The translations under genes and the position numbers were made by a program. The notes under the pieces were generated by a model. It was not told where the DNA came from. It saw nothing but the letters and a program-made list of their open reading frames with translations, and ran no database searches. From positions 1 to 64,000 of the forward strand of contig NW_027018099.1 in the NCBI RefSeq assembly GCF_032854445.1: a stretch of 64,000 nt of DNA. Reading direction: 5' to 3'. This DNA is from Liolophura sinensis. Its lineage: Eukaryota; Mollusca; Polyplacophora; Chitonida; Chitonidae. Shown piece after piece: positions 1-13,164 of the stretch; the stretch's first letter is position 1; the number at the start of each line of letters is the position of its first letter.

Positions 1-520
1 ACCAGGGAAATTTGCAATTTTTTAAACAGCTGCCGATGCCTGGGCCAATTCCGCATCTTTTAGAACCTTTTTGATGTGGTTCAGTGATCAGTTGTACTTT
101 TTACAGCAGACTGTATCTAGTACCTTGTGTTTTTTATGTACAAATGGTGTGGTTTTTCTACACGTAGATAAAGACATTGAGATTGTCTTGGACTTAAAAG
201 TAAGACAATTGCTGGATGAGTTAAATGGGCTTAGCCCAAAGATTTGACGTCTTCTGGGCTACCGAAGGGCACATAACGTATAGTTAAAAGTTGAATATAG
301 TAACGACCAGTCGCTATTGTGCATAGTAGAGTGTATCCGATTTCAATTAACAAAAAGACCAGGCAAAAATGCAAAAGTGGAAAAACTGTTCCAGTGCTGC
401 TGGTAAGAGACTAATCCGACGTATTTTGTCACGAGAAATCGAATGGTGCAAACCGCGTTGCTCTCCGACCAATAGCTTTGGCTGTAGCGACAGTTGAATG
501 ATCATTGATGTCATAGTCAC
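1..520 (+). repeat. Partial satellite monomer at left window edge
   Basis: The window opens about 29 bp inside a monomer, at ACCAGGGAAATTTGC. It is a B-class unit with the K-type second half (CTTAAAAGTAAG, GGATGAGTTAAATGG). It reads CATAGTAGAGTG near 325, where most copies have CATAGTACAGTG. The array therefore continues to the left of the window. Confidence 0.95.
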
Positions 521-3500
521 GTGCCCAGCAACGGCTCTTACTCCATGGAAACCAGGGGAAATTTGCAATTTTTTAAACAGCTGCCGATGCCTGGGCCAAT
601 TCCGCATCTTTTAGAACCTTATTGATGTGGGTCAGTGATCAGTTGTACTTTTTACAACAGACTGTATCTAGTACATTGTGTTTTTTATGTACGAATGGTG
701 TGGTTTTTCTACACGTAGATAAAGACATTGAGATTGTCTTGGACTTAGAAGTAAGACAATTGCTGGGTGAGTTTAATGGGTTTAGCCCAAAGATTTGACG
801 TCTTCTGGGCTACCGAAGGGCACATAACTTATAGTCAAAAGTTGAATATAATAATGACCAGTCGCGATTGTACATAGTACAGTGTAGCCGATTTCCATTA
901 ACAAAAAGACCAGGCAAAAATGCAAAAGTGGAAAAACTGTTCCAGTGCTACTGGTAAGAGGCTAATCCGACGTATTTTGTCACGAGAAATCGAATGGTGC
1001 AAACCGCGTTGCTCTCCGACCAATACTTTTGGCTGTAGCGACAATTGAATGATCATTGATGTCATAGTCACGTGCCTAGCAACGGCTCTTACTCCATGGA
1101 AACCAGGGAAATTTGCAATTTTTTAAACAGCTGCCGATGCCTCGGCCATTTCCGCATCTTTTAGAACCTTATTGATGTAGGTCAGTGATCAGTTGTACTT
1201 TTTACAGCAGACTGTATCTAGTACATTGTGTTTTTTATGTACGAATGGTGTGGTTTTTCTACACGTAGATAAAGACATTGAGATTGTCTTGACTTAAAAG
1301 TAAGACAATTGCTGGATGAGTTAAATGGCTTAGCCCAAAGATTTGACGTCTTCTGGGCTACCGAAGGGCACATAACGTATAGTTAAAAGTTGAAAATAGT
1401 AACGACCAGTCGCGATTGTGCATAGTACAGTGTATCCGATTTCATTAACAAAAAGACCAGGCAAAAATGCAAAAGTGGAAAAACTGTTCCAGTGCTGCTG
1501 GTAAGAGGCTAATCCGACGTATTTTGTCACGAGAAATCGAATGGTGCAAACCGCGTTGCTCTCCAACCAATACTTTTGGCTGTAGCGACAATTGAATGAT
1601 CATTGATGTCATAGTCACGTGCCCAGCAACGGCTCTTACTCCATGGAAACCAGGGAAATATGCAATTTTTTAACAGCTGCCGAAGCCTGGCCCAATCCGC
1701 ATCTATTAGAACCTTATTGATATGGTTCAGTGATCAGTTGTACTTTTTACAGCAGACTGTATCTAGTACATTGTGTTTTTTATGTACGAATGGTGTGGTT
1801 TTTCTACACGTAGATAAAGACATTGAGATTGTCTTGGACTTAAAAGTAAGACAATTGCTGGGATGAGTTAAATGGCTTAGCCCAAAGATTTGACGTCTTC
1901 TGGGCTACCGAAGGGCACATAACGTATAGTTAAAAGTTGAATATAGTAAAGACCAGTCGCGATTGTGCATAGTACAGTGTATCCGATTTCAATTAACAAA
2001 AAGACCAGGCAAAAATGCAAAAGTAAAAAAAACTGTTCCAGTGCTGCTGGTAAGAGACTAATCCGACGTATTTTGTCACGAGAAATCGAATGGTGCAAAC
2101 CGCGTTGCTCTCCGACCAATACTTTAGGCTGTAGCGACAGTTGAATGATCATTGATGTCATAGTCACGTGCCTAGCAACGGCTCTTACTCCATGGAAACC
2201 AGGGAAATTTGCAATTTTTTAAACAGCTGCCGATGCCCTGGGCCATTTCCGCATCTTTTAGAACCTTATTGATGTAGGTCAGTGATCAGTTGTACTTTTT
2301 ACAGCAGACTGTATCTAGTACATTGTGTTTTTTATGTACAAATGGTGTGGTTTTTCTACACGTAGATAAAGACATTGAGATTGTCTTGGACTTAAAAGTA
2401 AGACAATTGCTGGATGAGTTAAATGGGCTTAGCCCAAAGATTTGACGTCTTCTGGGCTACCGAAGGGGCACATAACGTATAGTTAAAAGTTGAATATAGT
2501 AACGACCAGTCGCGATTGTACATAGTACAGTGTATCCGATTTCAATTAACAAAAAGACCAGGCAAAAATGCAAAAGTGGAAAAACTGTTCCAGTGCTACT
2601 GGTAAGAGGCTAATCCGACGTATTTTGTGACGAGAAATCGAATGGTGCAAACCGCGTTGCTCTCCGACCAATACTTTTGGCTGTAGCCACAATTGAATGA
2701 TCATTGATGTCATAGTCACGTGCCCAGCAACGGCTCTTACTCCATGGAAACCAGGGAAATTTGCAATTTTTTAAACAGCTGCCGATGCCTGGGCCAATTC
2801 CGCATCTTTTAGAACCTTATTGATGTGGGTCAGTGATCAGTTGTACTTTTTACAACAGACTGTATCTAGCACCTTGTGTTTTTTAAGTACAAATGGTGTG
2901 GTTTTTCTACACGTAGATAAAGACATTGAGATTGTCTTGGACTTAAAAGTAAGACAATTGCTGGATGAGTTAAATGGGCTTAGCCAAAGATTTGACGTCT
3001 TCTGGGCTACCGAAGGGCACATAACGTATAGTTAAAAGTTGAATATAGTAACGACCAGTCCCGATTGTGCATAGTACAGTGTATCCGATTTCAATTAACA
3101 AAAAGACCAGGCAAAAATGCAAAAGTAAAAAAACTGTTCCAGTGCTGCTGGTAAGAGACTAATCCGACGTATTTTGTCACGAGAAATCGAATGGTGCAAA
3201 CCGCGTTGCTCTCCGACCAATACTTTTGGCTGTAGCGACAGTTGAATGATCATTGATGTCATAGTCACGTGCCCAGCAACGGCTCTTACTCCATGGAAAC
3301 CAGGGAAATTTGCAATTTTTTAAACAGTTGCCGATGCCTGGGCCAATTCCGCATCTTTTAGAACCTTATTGATGTGGGTCAGTGATCAGTTGTACTTTTT
3401 TACAGCAGACTGTATCTAGTACCTTGTGTTTTTTAAGTACAAATGGTGTGGTTTTTCTACACGTAGATAAAGACATTGAGATTGTCTTGGACTTAGAAGT

Positions 3501-6017
3501 AAGACAATTGCTGGGTGAGTTTAATGGGTTTAGCCAAAGATTTGACGTCTTCTGGGCTACCGAAGGGCACATAACTTATAGTCAAAAGTTGAATATAATA
3601 ATGACCAGTCGCGATTGTACATAGTACAGTGTAGCCGATTTCCATTAACAAAAAGACCAGCAAAAATGCAAAAGTGGAAAAACTGTTCCAGTGCTACTGG
3701 TAAGAGTCTAATCCGACGTATTTTGTGACGAGAAATCGAATGGTGCAAACCGCGTTGCTCTCCGACCAATACTTTTGGCTGTAGCGACAATTGAATGATC
3801 ATTGATGTCATAGTCACGTGCCCAGCAACGGCTCTTACTCCATGGAAACCAGGGAAATTTGCAATTTTTTAAACAGCTGCCGATGCCTCGGCATTCCGCA
3901 TCTTTTAGAACCTTATTGATGTAGGTCAGTGATCAGTTGTACTTTTTTACAGCAGACTGTATCTAGTACATTGTGTTTTTTATGTACAAATGGTGTGGTT
4001 TTTCTACACGTAGATAAAGACATTGAGATTGTCTTGGACTTAAAAGTAAGACAATTGCTGGATGAGTTAAATGGGCTTAGCCCAAAGATTTGACGTCTTC
4101 TGGGCTACCGAAGGGCACATAACGTATAGTTAAAAGTTGAATATAGTAACGACCAGTCGCGATTGTGCATAGTACAGTGTATCCGATTTCAATTAACAAA
4201 AAGACCAGGCAAAAATGCAAAAGTGGAAAAACTGTTCCAGTGCTACTGGTAAGAGGCTAATCCGACGTATTTTGTCACGAGAAATCGAATGGTGCAAACC
4301 GCGTTGCTCTCCGACCAATACTTTTGGCTGTAGCCACAATTGAATGATCATTGATGTCATAGTCACGTGCCCAGCAACGGCTCTTACTCCATGGAAACCA
4401 GGGAAATTTGCAATTTTTTAAACCAGCTGCCGATGCCTCGGCCATTTCCGCATCTTTTAGAACCTTATTGATGTAGGTCAGTGATCAGTTGTACTTTTTA
4501 CAGCAGACTGTATCTAGTACATTGTGTTTTTTTATGTACAAATGGTGTGGTTTTTCTACACGTAGATAAAGACATTGATATTGTCTTGGACTTAAAAGTA
4601 AGACAATTGCTGGATGAGTTAAATGGGCTTAGCCCAAAGATTTGACGTCTTCTGGGCTACCGAAGGGGCACATAACGTATAGTTAAAAGTTGAATATAGT
4701 AACGACCAGTCGCGATTGTGCATAGTACAGTGTATCCGATTTCAATTAACAAAAAGACCAGGCAAAAATGCAAAAGTGGAAAAACTGTTCCAGTGCTACT
4801 GGTAAGAGGCTAATCCGACGTATTTTGTGACGAGAAATCGAATGGTGCAAACCGCGTTGCTCTCCGACCAATACTTTTGGCTGTAGCCACAATTGAATGA
4901 TCATTGATGTCATAGTCACGTGCCCAGCAACGGCTCTTACTCCATGGAAACCAGGGAAATTTGCAATTTTTAAACAGCTGCCGATGCCTGGGCCAATTCC
5001 GCATCTTTTAGAACCTTATTGATGTGGGTCAGTGATCAGTTGTACTTTTTACAACAGACTGTATCTAGCACCTTGTGTTTTTTAAGTACAAATGGTGTGC
5101 TTTTTCTACACGTAGATAAAGACATTGAGATTGTCTTGGACTTAAAAATAAGACAATTGCTGGATGAGTTAAATGGGCTTAGCCCAAAGATTTGACGTCT
5201 TCTGGGCTACCGAAGGGCACATAACGTATAGTTAAAAGTTGAATATAGTAACGACCAGTCGCGATTGTGCATAGTACAGTGTATCCGATTTCAATTAACA
5301 AAAAGACCAGGCATCAATGCAAAAGTGGAAAAACTGTTCCAGTGCTGCTGGTAAGAGGCTAATCCGACGTATTTTGTCACGAGAAATCGAATGGTGCAAA
5401 TCGCGTTGCTCTCCGACCAATACTTTTGGTTGTAGCGACAATTGAATGATCATTGATGTCATAGTCACGTGCCCAGCAACGGCTCTTACTCCATGGAAAC
5501 CAGGGAAATTTGCAATTTTTTAAACAGCTGCCGATGCCTGGGCCAATTCCGCATCTTTTAGAACCTTATTGATGTGGGTCAGTGATCAGTTGTATTTTTT
5601 ACAGCAGACTGTATCTAGTACATTGTGTTTTTTAAGTACAAATGGTGTGGTTTTTCTACACGTAGATAAAGACATTGAGATTGTCTTGGACTTAGAAGTA
5701 AGACAATTGCTGGGTGAGTTTAATGGGTTTAGCCCAAAGACTTGACGTCTTCTGGGCTACCGAAGGGCACATAACGTATAGTCAAAAGTTGAATATAGTA
5801 ACGACCAGTCGCGATTGCACATAGTACAGTGTAGCCGATTTCAATTAACAAAAAGACCAGGCAAAAATGCAAAGTGGAAAAACTGTTCCAGTGCTACTGG
5901 TAAGAGACTAATCCGACGTATTTTGTGACGAGAAATCGAATGGTGCAAACCGCGTTGCTCTCCGACCAATACTTTTGGCTGTAGCGACAATTGAATGATC
6001 ATTGATGTCATAGTCAC
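521..6017 (+). repeat. Heterogeneous, indel-rich left segment of the array (10 monomers)
   Basis: Monomer starts are 521, 1072, 1619, 2168, 2720, 3269, 3818, 4367, 4920 and 5469. Classes B, E, A and C are intermixed without a clean repeating order. C-class units (CCTCGGCC, GTAGGTC) lie at 1072, 3818 and 4367, with a C-like hybrid at 2168; E-class units at 521, 3269 and 5469. Single-base indels are frequent: a lost G near 1290 (GTCTTGACTT), GGG to GG near 1327, an extra G near 1861, GGGG runs near 2466 and 4676, an extra C near 2236, and an extra C near 4423. AGTAAAAAAAACTG near 2025 and AGTAAAAAAACTG near 3125 are unusual A-run variants. This could be an older array edge or lower-accuracy consensus; the sequence alone does not decide. 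Confidence 0.85.
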
Positions 6018-9000
6018 GTGCCCAGCAACGGCTCTTACTCCATGGAAACCAGGGAAATATGCAATTTTTTAACAGCTGCCGATGCCTGGCCCAATTCCGC
6101 ATCTATTAGAACCTTATTGATGTGGTTCAGTGATCAGTTGTACTTTTTACAGCAGACTGTATCTAGTACATTGTGTTTTTTTATGTACGAATGGTGTGGT
6201 TTTTCTACACGTAGATAAAGACATTGAGATTGTCTTGGACTTAAAAGTAAGACAATTGCTGGATGAGTTAAATGGGCTTAGCCCAAAGATTTGACGTCTT
6301 CTGGGCTACCGAAGGGCACATAACGTATAGTTAAAAGTTGAATATAGTAACGACCAGTCGCGATTGTGCATGGTACAGTGTATCCGATTTCAATTAACAA
6401 AAAGACCAGGCAAAAATGCAAAAGTGGAAAAACTGTTCCAGTGCTACTGGTAAGAGGCTAATCCGACGTATTTTGTCACGAGAAATCCAATGGTGCAAAC
6501 CGCATTGCTCTCCAACCAATACTTTTGGCTGTAGCGACAATTGAATGATCATTGATGTCATAGTCACGTGCCCAGCAACGGCTCTTACTCCATGGAAACC
6601 AGGGAAATATGCAATTTTTTAACAGCTGCCGATGCCTGGCCCAATTCCGCATCTATTAGAACCTTATTGATGTGGTTCAGTGATCAGTTGTACTTTTTAC
6701 AGCAGACTGTATCTAGTACATTGTGTTTTTTATGTACGAATAGTGTGGTTTTTCTACACGTAGATAAAGACATTGAGATTGTCTTGGACTTAAAAGTAAG
6801 ACAATTGCTGGATGAGTTAAATGGGCTTAGCCCAAAGATTTGACGTCTTCTGGGCTACCGAAGGGCACATAACGTATAGTTAAAAGTTGAATATAGTAAC
6901 GACCAGTCGCGATTGTGCATAGTACAGTGTATCCGATTTCAATTAACAAAAAGACCAGGCAAAAATGCAAAAGTGGAAAAACTGTTCCAGTGCTACTGGT
7001 AAGAGGCTAATCCGACGTATTTTGTCACGAGAAATCGAATGGTGCAAACCGCGTTGCTCTCCGACCAATACTTTTGGCTGTAGCCACAATTGAATGATCA
7101 TTGATGTCATAGTCACGTGCCCAGCAACGGCTCTTACTCCATGGAAACCAGGGAAATTTGCAATTTTTTAAACAGCTGCCGATGCCTGGGCCAATTCCGC
7201 ATCTTTTAGAACCTTATTGATGTGGGTCAGTGATCAGTTGTACTTTTTACAACAGACTGTATCTAGTACCTTGTGTTTTTTATGTACAAATGGTGTGGTT
7301 TTTCTACACGTAGATAAAGACATTGAGATTGTCTTGGACTTAAAAGTAAGACAATTGCTGGATGAGTTAAATGGGCTTAGCCCAAAGATTTGACGTCTTC
7401 TGGGCTACCGAAGGGCACATAACGTATAGTTAAAAGTTGAATATAGTAACGACCAGTCGCGATTGTGCATAGTACAGTGTATCCGATTTCAATTAACAAA
7501 AAGACCAGGCAAAAATGCAAAAGTGGAAAAAACTGTTCCAGTGCTGCTGGTAAGAGGCTAATCCGACGTATTTTGTCACGAGAAATCGAATGGTGCAAAT
7601 CGCGTTGCTCTCCGACCAATACTTTTGGTTGTAGCGACAATTAAATGATCATTGATATCATAGTCACGTGCCCAGCAACGGCTCTTACTCCATGGAAACC
7701 AGGGAAATTTGCAATTTTTTAAACAGCTGCCGATGCCTGGGCCAATTCCGCATCGTTTAGAACCTTATTGATGTGGGTCAGTGATCAGTTGTACTTTTTA
7801 CAGCAGACTGTATCTAGTACCTTGTGTTTTTTAAGTACAAAATGGTGTGGTTTTTCTACACGTAGATAAAGACATTGAGATTGTCTTGGACTTAGAAGTA
7901 AGACAATTGCTGGGTGAGTTTAATGGGTTTAGCCCAAAGACTTGACGTCTTCTGGGCTACCGAAGGGCACATAACTTATAGTCAAAAGTTGAATATAGTA
8001 ATGACCAGTCGCGATTGTACATAGTACAGTGTAGCCGATTTCCATTAACAAAAAGACCAGGCAAAAATGCAAAGTGGAAAAACTGTTCCAGTGCTACTGG
8101 TAAGAGGCTAATCCGACGTATTTTGTCACGAGAAATCGAATGGTGCAAACCGCGTTGCTCTCCGACCAATACTTTTGGCTGTAGCCACAATTGAATGATC
8201 ATTGATGTCATAGTCACGTGCCCAGCAACGGCTCTTACTCCATGGAAACCAGGGAAATATGCAATTTTTTAACAGCTGCCGATGCCTGGCCCAATTCCGC
8301 ATCTATTAGAACCTTATTGATGTGGTTCAGTGATCAGTTGTACTTTTTACAGCAGACTGTATCTAGTACATTGTGTTTTTTATTTACGAATGGTGTGGTT
8401 TTTCTACACGTAGATAAAGACATTGAGATTGTCTTGGACTTAAAAGTAAGACAATTGCTGGATGAGTTAAATGGGCTTAGCCCAAAGATTTGACGTCTTC
8501 TGGGCTACCGAAGGGCACATAACGTATAGTTAAAAGTTGAATATAGTAACGACCAGTCGCGATTGTGCATAGTACAGTGTATCCGATTTCAATTAACAAA
8601 AAGACCAGGCAAAAATGCAAAAGTGGAAAAACTGTTCCAGTGCTGTTGGTAAGAGGCTGATCCGACGTATTTTGTGAAGAGAAATCGAATGGTGCAAACC
8701 GCGTTGCTCTCCGACCAATACTTTTGGCTGTAGCGACAATTGAATGATCATTGATGTCATAGTCACGTGCCCAGCAACGGCTCTTACTCCATGGAAACCA
8801 GGGAAATTTGCAATTTTTTAAACAGCTGCCGATGCCTGGGCCAATTCCGCATCTTTTAGAACCTTATTGATGTGGGTCAGTGATCAGTTGTACTTTTTAC
8901 AGCAGACTGTATCTAGTACCTTGTGTTTTTTATGTACAAATGGTGTGGTTTTTCTACACGTAGATAAAGACATTGAGATTGTCTTGGACTTAGAAGTAAG

Positions 9001-9864
9001 ACAATTGCTGGGTGAGTTTAATGGGTTTAGCCCAAAGACTTGACGTCTTCTGGGCTACCGAAGGGCACATAACTTATAGTCAAAAGGTGAATATAATAAT
9101 GACCAGTCGCAATTGTACATAGTACAGTGTAGCCGATTTCCATTAACAAAAAGACCAGGCAAAAATGCAAAGTGGAAAAACTGTTCCAGTGCTACTGGTA
9201 AGAGGCTAATCCGACGTATTTTGTCACGAGAAATCGAATGGTGCAAACCGCGTTGCTCTCCGACCAATACTTTTGGCTGTAGCGACAATTGAATGATCAT
9301 TGATGTCATAGTCACGTGCCCAGCAACGGCTCTTACTCCATGGAAACCAGGGAAATATGCAATTTTTTAACAGCTGCCGATGCCTGGCCCAATTCCGCAT
9401 CTTTTAGAACCTTATTGATGTGGTTCAGTGATCAGTTGTACTTTTTACAGCAGACTGTATCTAGTACATTGTGTTTTTTATGTACGAATGGTGTGGTTTT
9501 TCTACACGTAGATAAAGACATTGAGATTGTCTTGGACTTAAAAGTAAGACAATTGCTGGATGAGTTAAATGGGCTTAGCCCAAAGATTTGACGTCTTCTG
9601 GGCTACCGAAGGGCACATAACGTATAGTTAAAAGTTGAATATAGTAACGACCAGTCGCGATTGTGCATAGTACAGTGTATCCGATTTCAATTAACAAAAA
9701 GACCAGGCAAAAATGCAAAAGTGGAAAAACTGTTCCAGTGCTGTTGGTAAGAGGCTGATCCGACGTATTTTGTGACGAGAAATCGAATGGTGCAAACCGC
9801 GTTGCTCTCCGACCAATACTTTTGGCTGTAGCGACAATTGAATGATCATTGATGTCATAGTCAC
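6018..9864 (+). repeat. A/B/E mixed segment with alternating A-E units (7 monomers)
   Basis: Starts are 6018 (A), 6568 (A), 7117 (B with ACAACAG), 7668 (E), 8218 (A), 8767 (E) and 9316 (A). The A units at 8218 and 9316 share the uncommon combination GCTGTTGG plus GAGGCTGATCC in their last fifth, so 8218-9864 reads as an A-E-A alternation with a ~1,098-bp step. The B(ACAACAG)-E-A order at 7117-8766 recurs at 18666-20313. The unit at 7668 carries CATCGTTTAG and an extra A after TTTTAAGTAC near 7840. Confidence 0.8.
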
Positions 9865-12064
9865 GTGCCCAGCAACGGCTCTTACTCCATGGAAACCAGG
9901 GAAATATGCAATTTTTTAAACAGCTGCCGATGCCTGGCCCAATTCCGCATCGTTTAGAACCTTATTGATGTAGGTCAGTGATCAGTTGTACTTTTTACAG
10001 CAGACTGTATCTAGTACCTTGTGTTTTTTATGTACAAATGGTGTGGTTTTTCTACACGTAGATAAAGACATTGAGATTGTCTTGGACTTAAAAGTAAGAC
10101 AATTGCTGGATGAGTTAAATGGGCTTAGCCCAAAGATTTGACGTCTTCTGGGCTACCGAAGGGCACATAACGTATAGTTAAAAGTTGAATATAGTAACGA
10201 CCAGTCGCGATTGTGCATAGTACAGTGTATCCGATTTCCATTAACAAAAAGACCAGGCAAAAATTTAATAGTGGAAAAACTGTTCCAGTGCTACTGGTAA
10301 GAGGCTAATCCGACGTATTTTGTCACGAGAAATCGAATGGTGCAAACCGCGTTGCTCTCCGACCAATACTTTTGGCTGTAGCGACAATTGAATGATCATT
10401 GATGTCATAGTCACGTGCCCAGCAACGGCTCTTACTCCATGGAAACCAGGGAAATTTGCAATTTTTTAAACAGCTGCCGATGCCTGGGCCAATTCCGCAT
10501 CTTTTAGAACCTTATTGATGTGGGTCAGTGATCAGTTGTACTTTTTACAGCAGACTGTATCTAGTACCTTGTGTTTTTTATGTACAAATGGTGTGGTTTT
10601 TCTACACGTAGATAAAGACATTGAGATTGTCTTGGACTTAAAAGTAAGACAATTGCTGGATGAGTTAAATGGGCTTAGCCCAAAGATTTGACGTCTTCTG
10701 GGCTACCGAAGGGCACATAACGTATAGTTAAAAGTTGAATATAGTAACGACCAGTCGCGATTGTGCATAGTACAGTGTATCCGATTTCAATTAACAAAAA
10801 GACCAGGCAAAAATGCAAAAGTGGAAAAACTGTTCCAGTGCTGTTGGTAAGAGGCTGATCCGACGTATTTTGTGAAGAGAAATCGAATGGTGCAAACCGC
10901 GTTGCTCTCCGACCAATACTTTTGGCTGTAGCGACAATTGAATGATCATTGATGTCATAGTCACGTGCCCAGCAACGGCTCTTACTCCATGGAAACCAGG
11001 GAAATTTGCAATTTTTTAAACAGCTGCCGATGCCTGGGCCAATTCCGCATCTTTTAGAACCTTATTGATGTGGGTCAGTGATCAGTTGTACTTTTTACAG
11101 CAGACTGTATCTAGTACATTGTGTTTTTTATGTACAAATGGTGTGGTTTTTCTACACGTAGATAAAGACATTGAGATTGTCTTGGACTTAAAAGTAAGAC
11201 AATTGCTGGATGAGTTAAATGGGCTTAGCCCAAAGATTTGACGTCTTCTGGGCTACCGAAGGGCACATAACGTATAGTTAAAAGTTGAATATAGTAACGA
11301 CCAGTCGCGATTGTGCATAGTACAGTGTATCCGATTTCAATTAACAAAAAGACCAGGCAAAAATGCAAAAGTGGAAAAACTGTTCCAGTGCTGCTGGTAA
11401 GAGGCTAATCCGACGTATTTTGTGACGAGAAATCGAATGGTGCAAATCGCGTTGCTCTCCGACCAATACTTTTGGCTGTAGCGACAATTAAATGATCATT
11501 GATGTCATAGTCACGTGCCCAGCAACGGCTCTTACTCCATGGAAACCAGGGAAATTTGCAATTTTTTAAACAGCTGCCGATGCCTGGGCCAATTCCGCAT
11601 CTTTTAGAACCTTATTGATGTGGGTCAGTGATCAGTTGTACTTTTTACAGCAGACTGTATCTAGTACCTTGTGTTTTTTATGTACAAATGGTGTGGTTTT
11701 TCTACACGTAGATAAAGACATTGAGATTGTCTTGGACTTAGAAGTAAGACAATTGCTGGGTGACTTAAATGGGCTTAGCCCAAAGATTTGACGTCTTCTG
11801 GGCTACAGAAGGGCACATAACTTATAGTCAAAAGTTGAATATAGTAATGACCAGTCGCGATTGTACATAGTAGAATGTATCCGATTTCAATTAACAAAAA
11901 GACCAGGCAAAAATGCAAAAGTGGAAAAACTGTTCCAGTGCTGCTGGTAAGAGACTAATCCGACGTATTTTGTCACGAGAAATCGAATGGTGCAAACCGC
12001 GTTGCTCTCCGACCAATACTTTTGGCTGTAGCGACAATTGAATGATCATTGATGTCATACTCAC
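9865..12064 (+). repeat. Four-monomer mixed segment
   Basis: Starts are 9865, 10415, 10965 and 11515. The unit at 9865 has a distinctive haplotype: ATATGCA with the long homopolymer, CATCGTTTAG, GTAGGTC and AAATTTAATAGTGG near 10262. Parts of it reappear at 14266 and 14816. The unit at 10965 ends with TGTGACGAG, CAAATCGCG and ATTAAATG. The unit at 11515 carries GGTGACTTAAATGGG, CTACAGAAGG and GTAGAATG, a combination seen again (as GGTGAGTTAAATGGG) at 44492, 56026 and 57127. Confidence 0.8.
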
Positions 12065-13164
12065 GTGCCCAGCAACGGCTCTTACTCCATGGAAACCAGG
12101 GAAATTTGCAATTTTTTAAACAGCTGCCCATGCCTGGCCCAATTCCGCATCTTTTAGAACCTTATTGATGTGGGTCAGTGATCAGTTGTACTTTTTACAG
12201 CAGACTGTATCTAGTACCTTGTGTTTTTTATGTACAAATGGTGTGGTTTTTCTACACGTAGATAAAGACATTGAGATTGTCTTGGACTTAAAAGTAAGAC
12301 AATTGCTGGATGAGTTAAATGGGCTTAGCCCAAAGATTTGACGTCTTCTGGGCTACCGAAGGGCACATAACGTATAGTTAAAAGTTGAATATAGTAACGA
12401 CCAGTCGCGATTGTGCATAGTACAGTGTATCCGATTTCAATTAACAAAAAGACCAGGCAAAAATGCAAAAGTGGAAAAACTGTTCCAGTGCTGCTGGTAA
12501 GAGACTAATCCGACGTATTTTGTCACGAGAAATCGAATGGTGCAAACCGCGTTGCTCTCCGACCAATACTTTTGGCTGTAGCGACAGTTGAATGATCATT
12601 GATGTCATAGTCACGTGCCCAGCAACGGCTCTTACTCCATGGAAACCAGGGAAATTTGCAATTTTTTAAACAGCTGCCGATGCCTGGGCCAATTCCGCAT
12701 CTTTTAGAACCTTATTGATGTGGGTCAGTGATCAGTTGTACTTTTTACAGCAGACTGTATCTAGTACCTTGTGTTTTTTATGTACAAATGGTGTGGTTTT
12801 TCTACACGTAGATAAAGACATTGAGATTGTCTTGGACTTAGAAGTAAGACAATTGCTGGGTGAGTTTAATGGGTTTAGCCCAAAGATTTGACGTCTTCTG
12901 GGCTACCGAAGGGCACATAACGTATAGTCAAAAGTTGAATATAATAATGACCAGTCGCGATTGTACATAGTACAGTGTAGCCGATTTCCATTAACAAAAA
13001 GACCAGGCAAAAATGCAAAAGTGGAAAAACTGTTCCAGTGCTGCTGGTAAGAGGCTAATCCGACGTATTTTGTGACGAGAAATCGAATGGTGCAAACCGC
13101 GTTGCTCTCCGACCAATACTTTTGGCTGTAGCGACAATTGAATGATCATTGATGTCATAGTCAC
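12065..13164 (+). repeat. Isolated copy of the 1,100-bp dimer HOR
   Basis: This is a two-monomer unit. The first (12065) has the rare GCTGCCCATGCCTGGCCC variant and ends AGAGAC plus GACAGTTG. The second (12615) is E class with ATTTGAC and GTATAGTC. The same order recurs as three clean tandem copies at 15366-18665, 3.3 kb downstream. The intervening 13165-15365 interrupts the dimer array. Confidence 0.85.

Noticed and set aside
5718-5747. Resemblance of GTTTAATGGGTTTAGCCC to nematode spliced-leader SL1
   Set aside because: Only scattered short matches align, there is no splice donor and Sm site in the right order, and the K-type monomers change the same bases.
8218-8493. Plus-strand 91-codon open frame recurring in A-type monomers (also 19765, 39549, 48886, 63720 and others)
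   Set aside because: It recurs only because the repeat recurs. It starts at a GTG inside CACGTG, is frame-shifted by one base in B and C monomers, has no recognisable domain, and shows no ribosome-site or promoter context.
9055-9315. Minus-strand open frames of 86-96 codons recurring between monomers
   Set aside because: Their length and C-terminus depend on whether the A-rich block reads AAAAG or AAAG and on homopolymer indels. No known family is visible, and they overlap the same repeat period.
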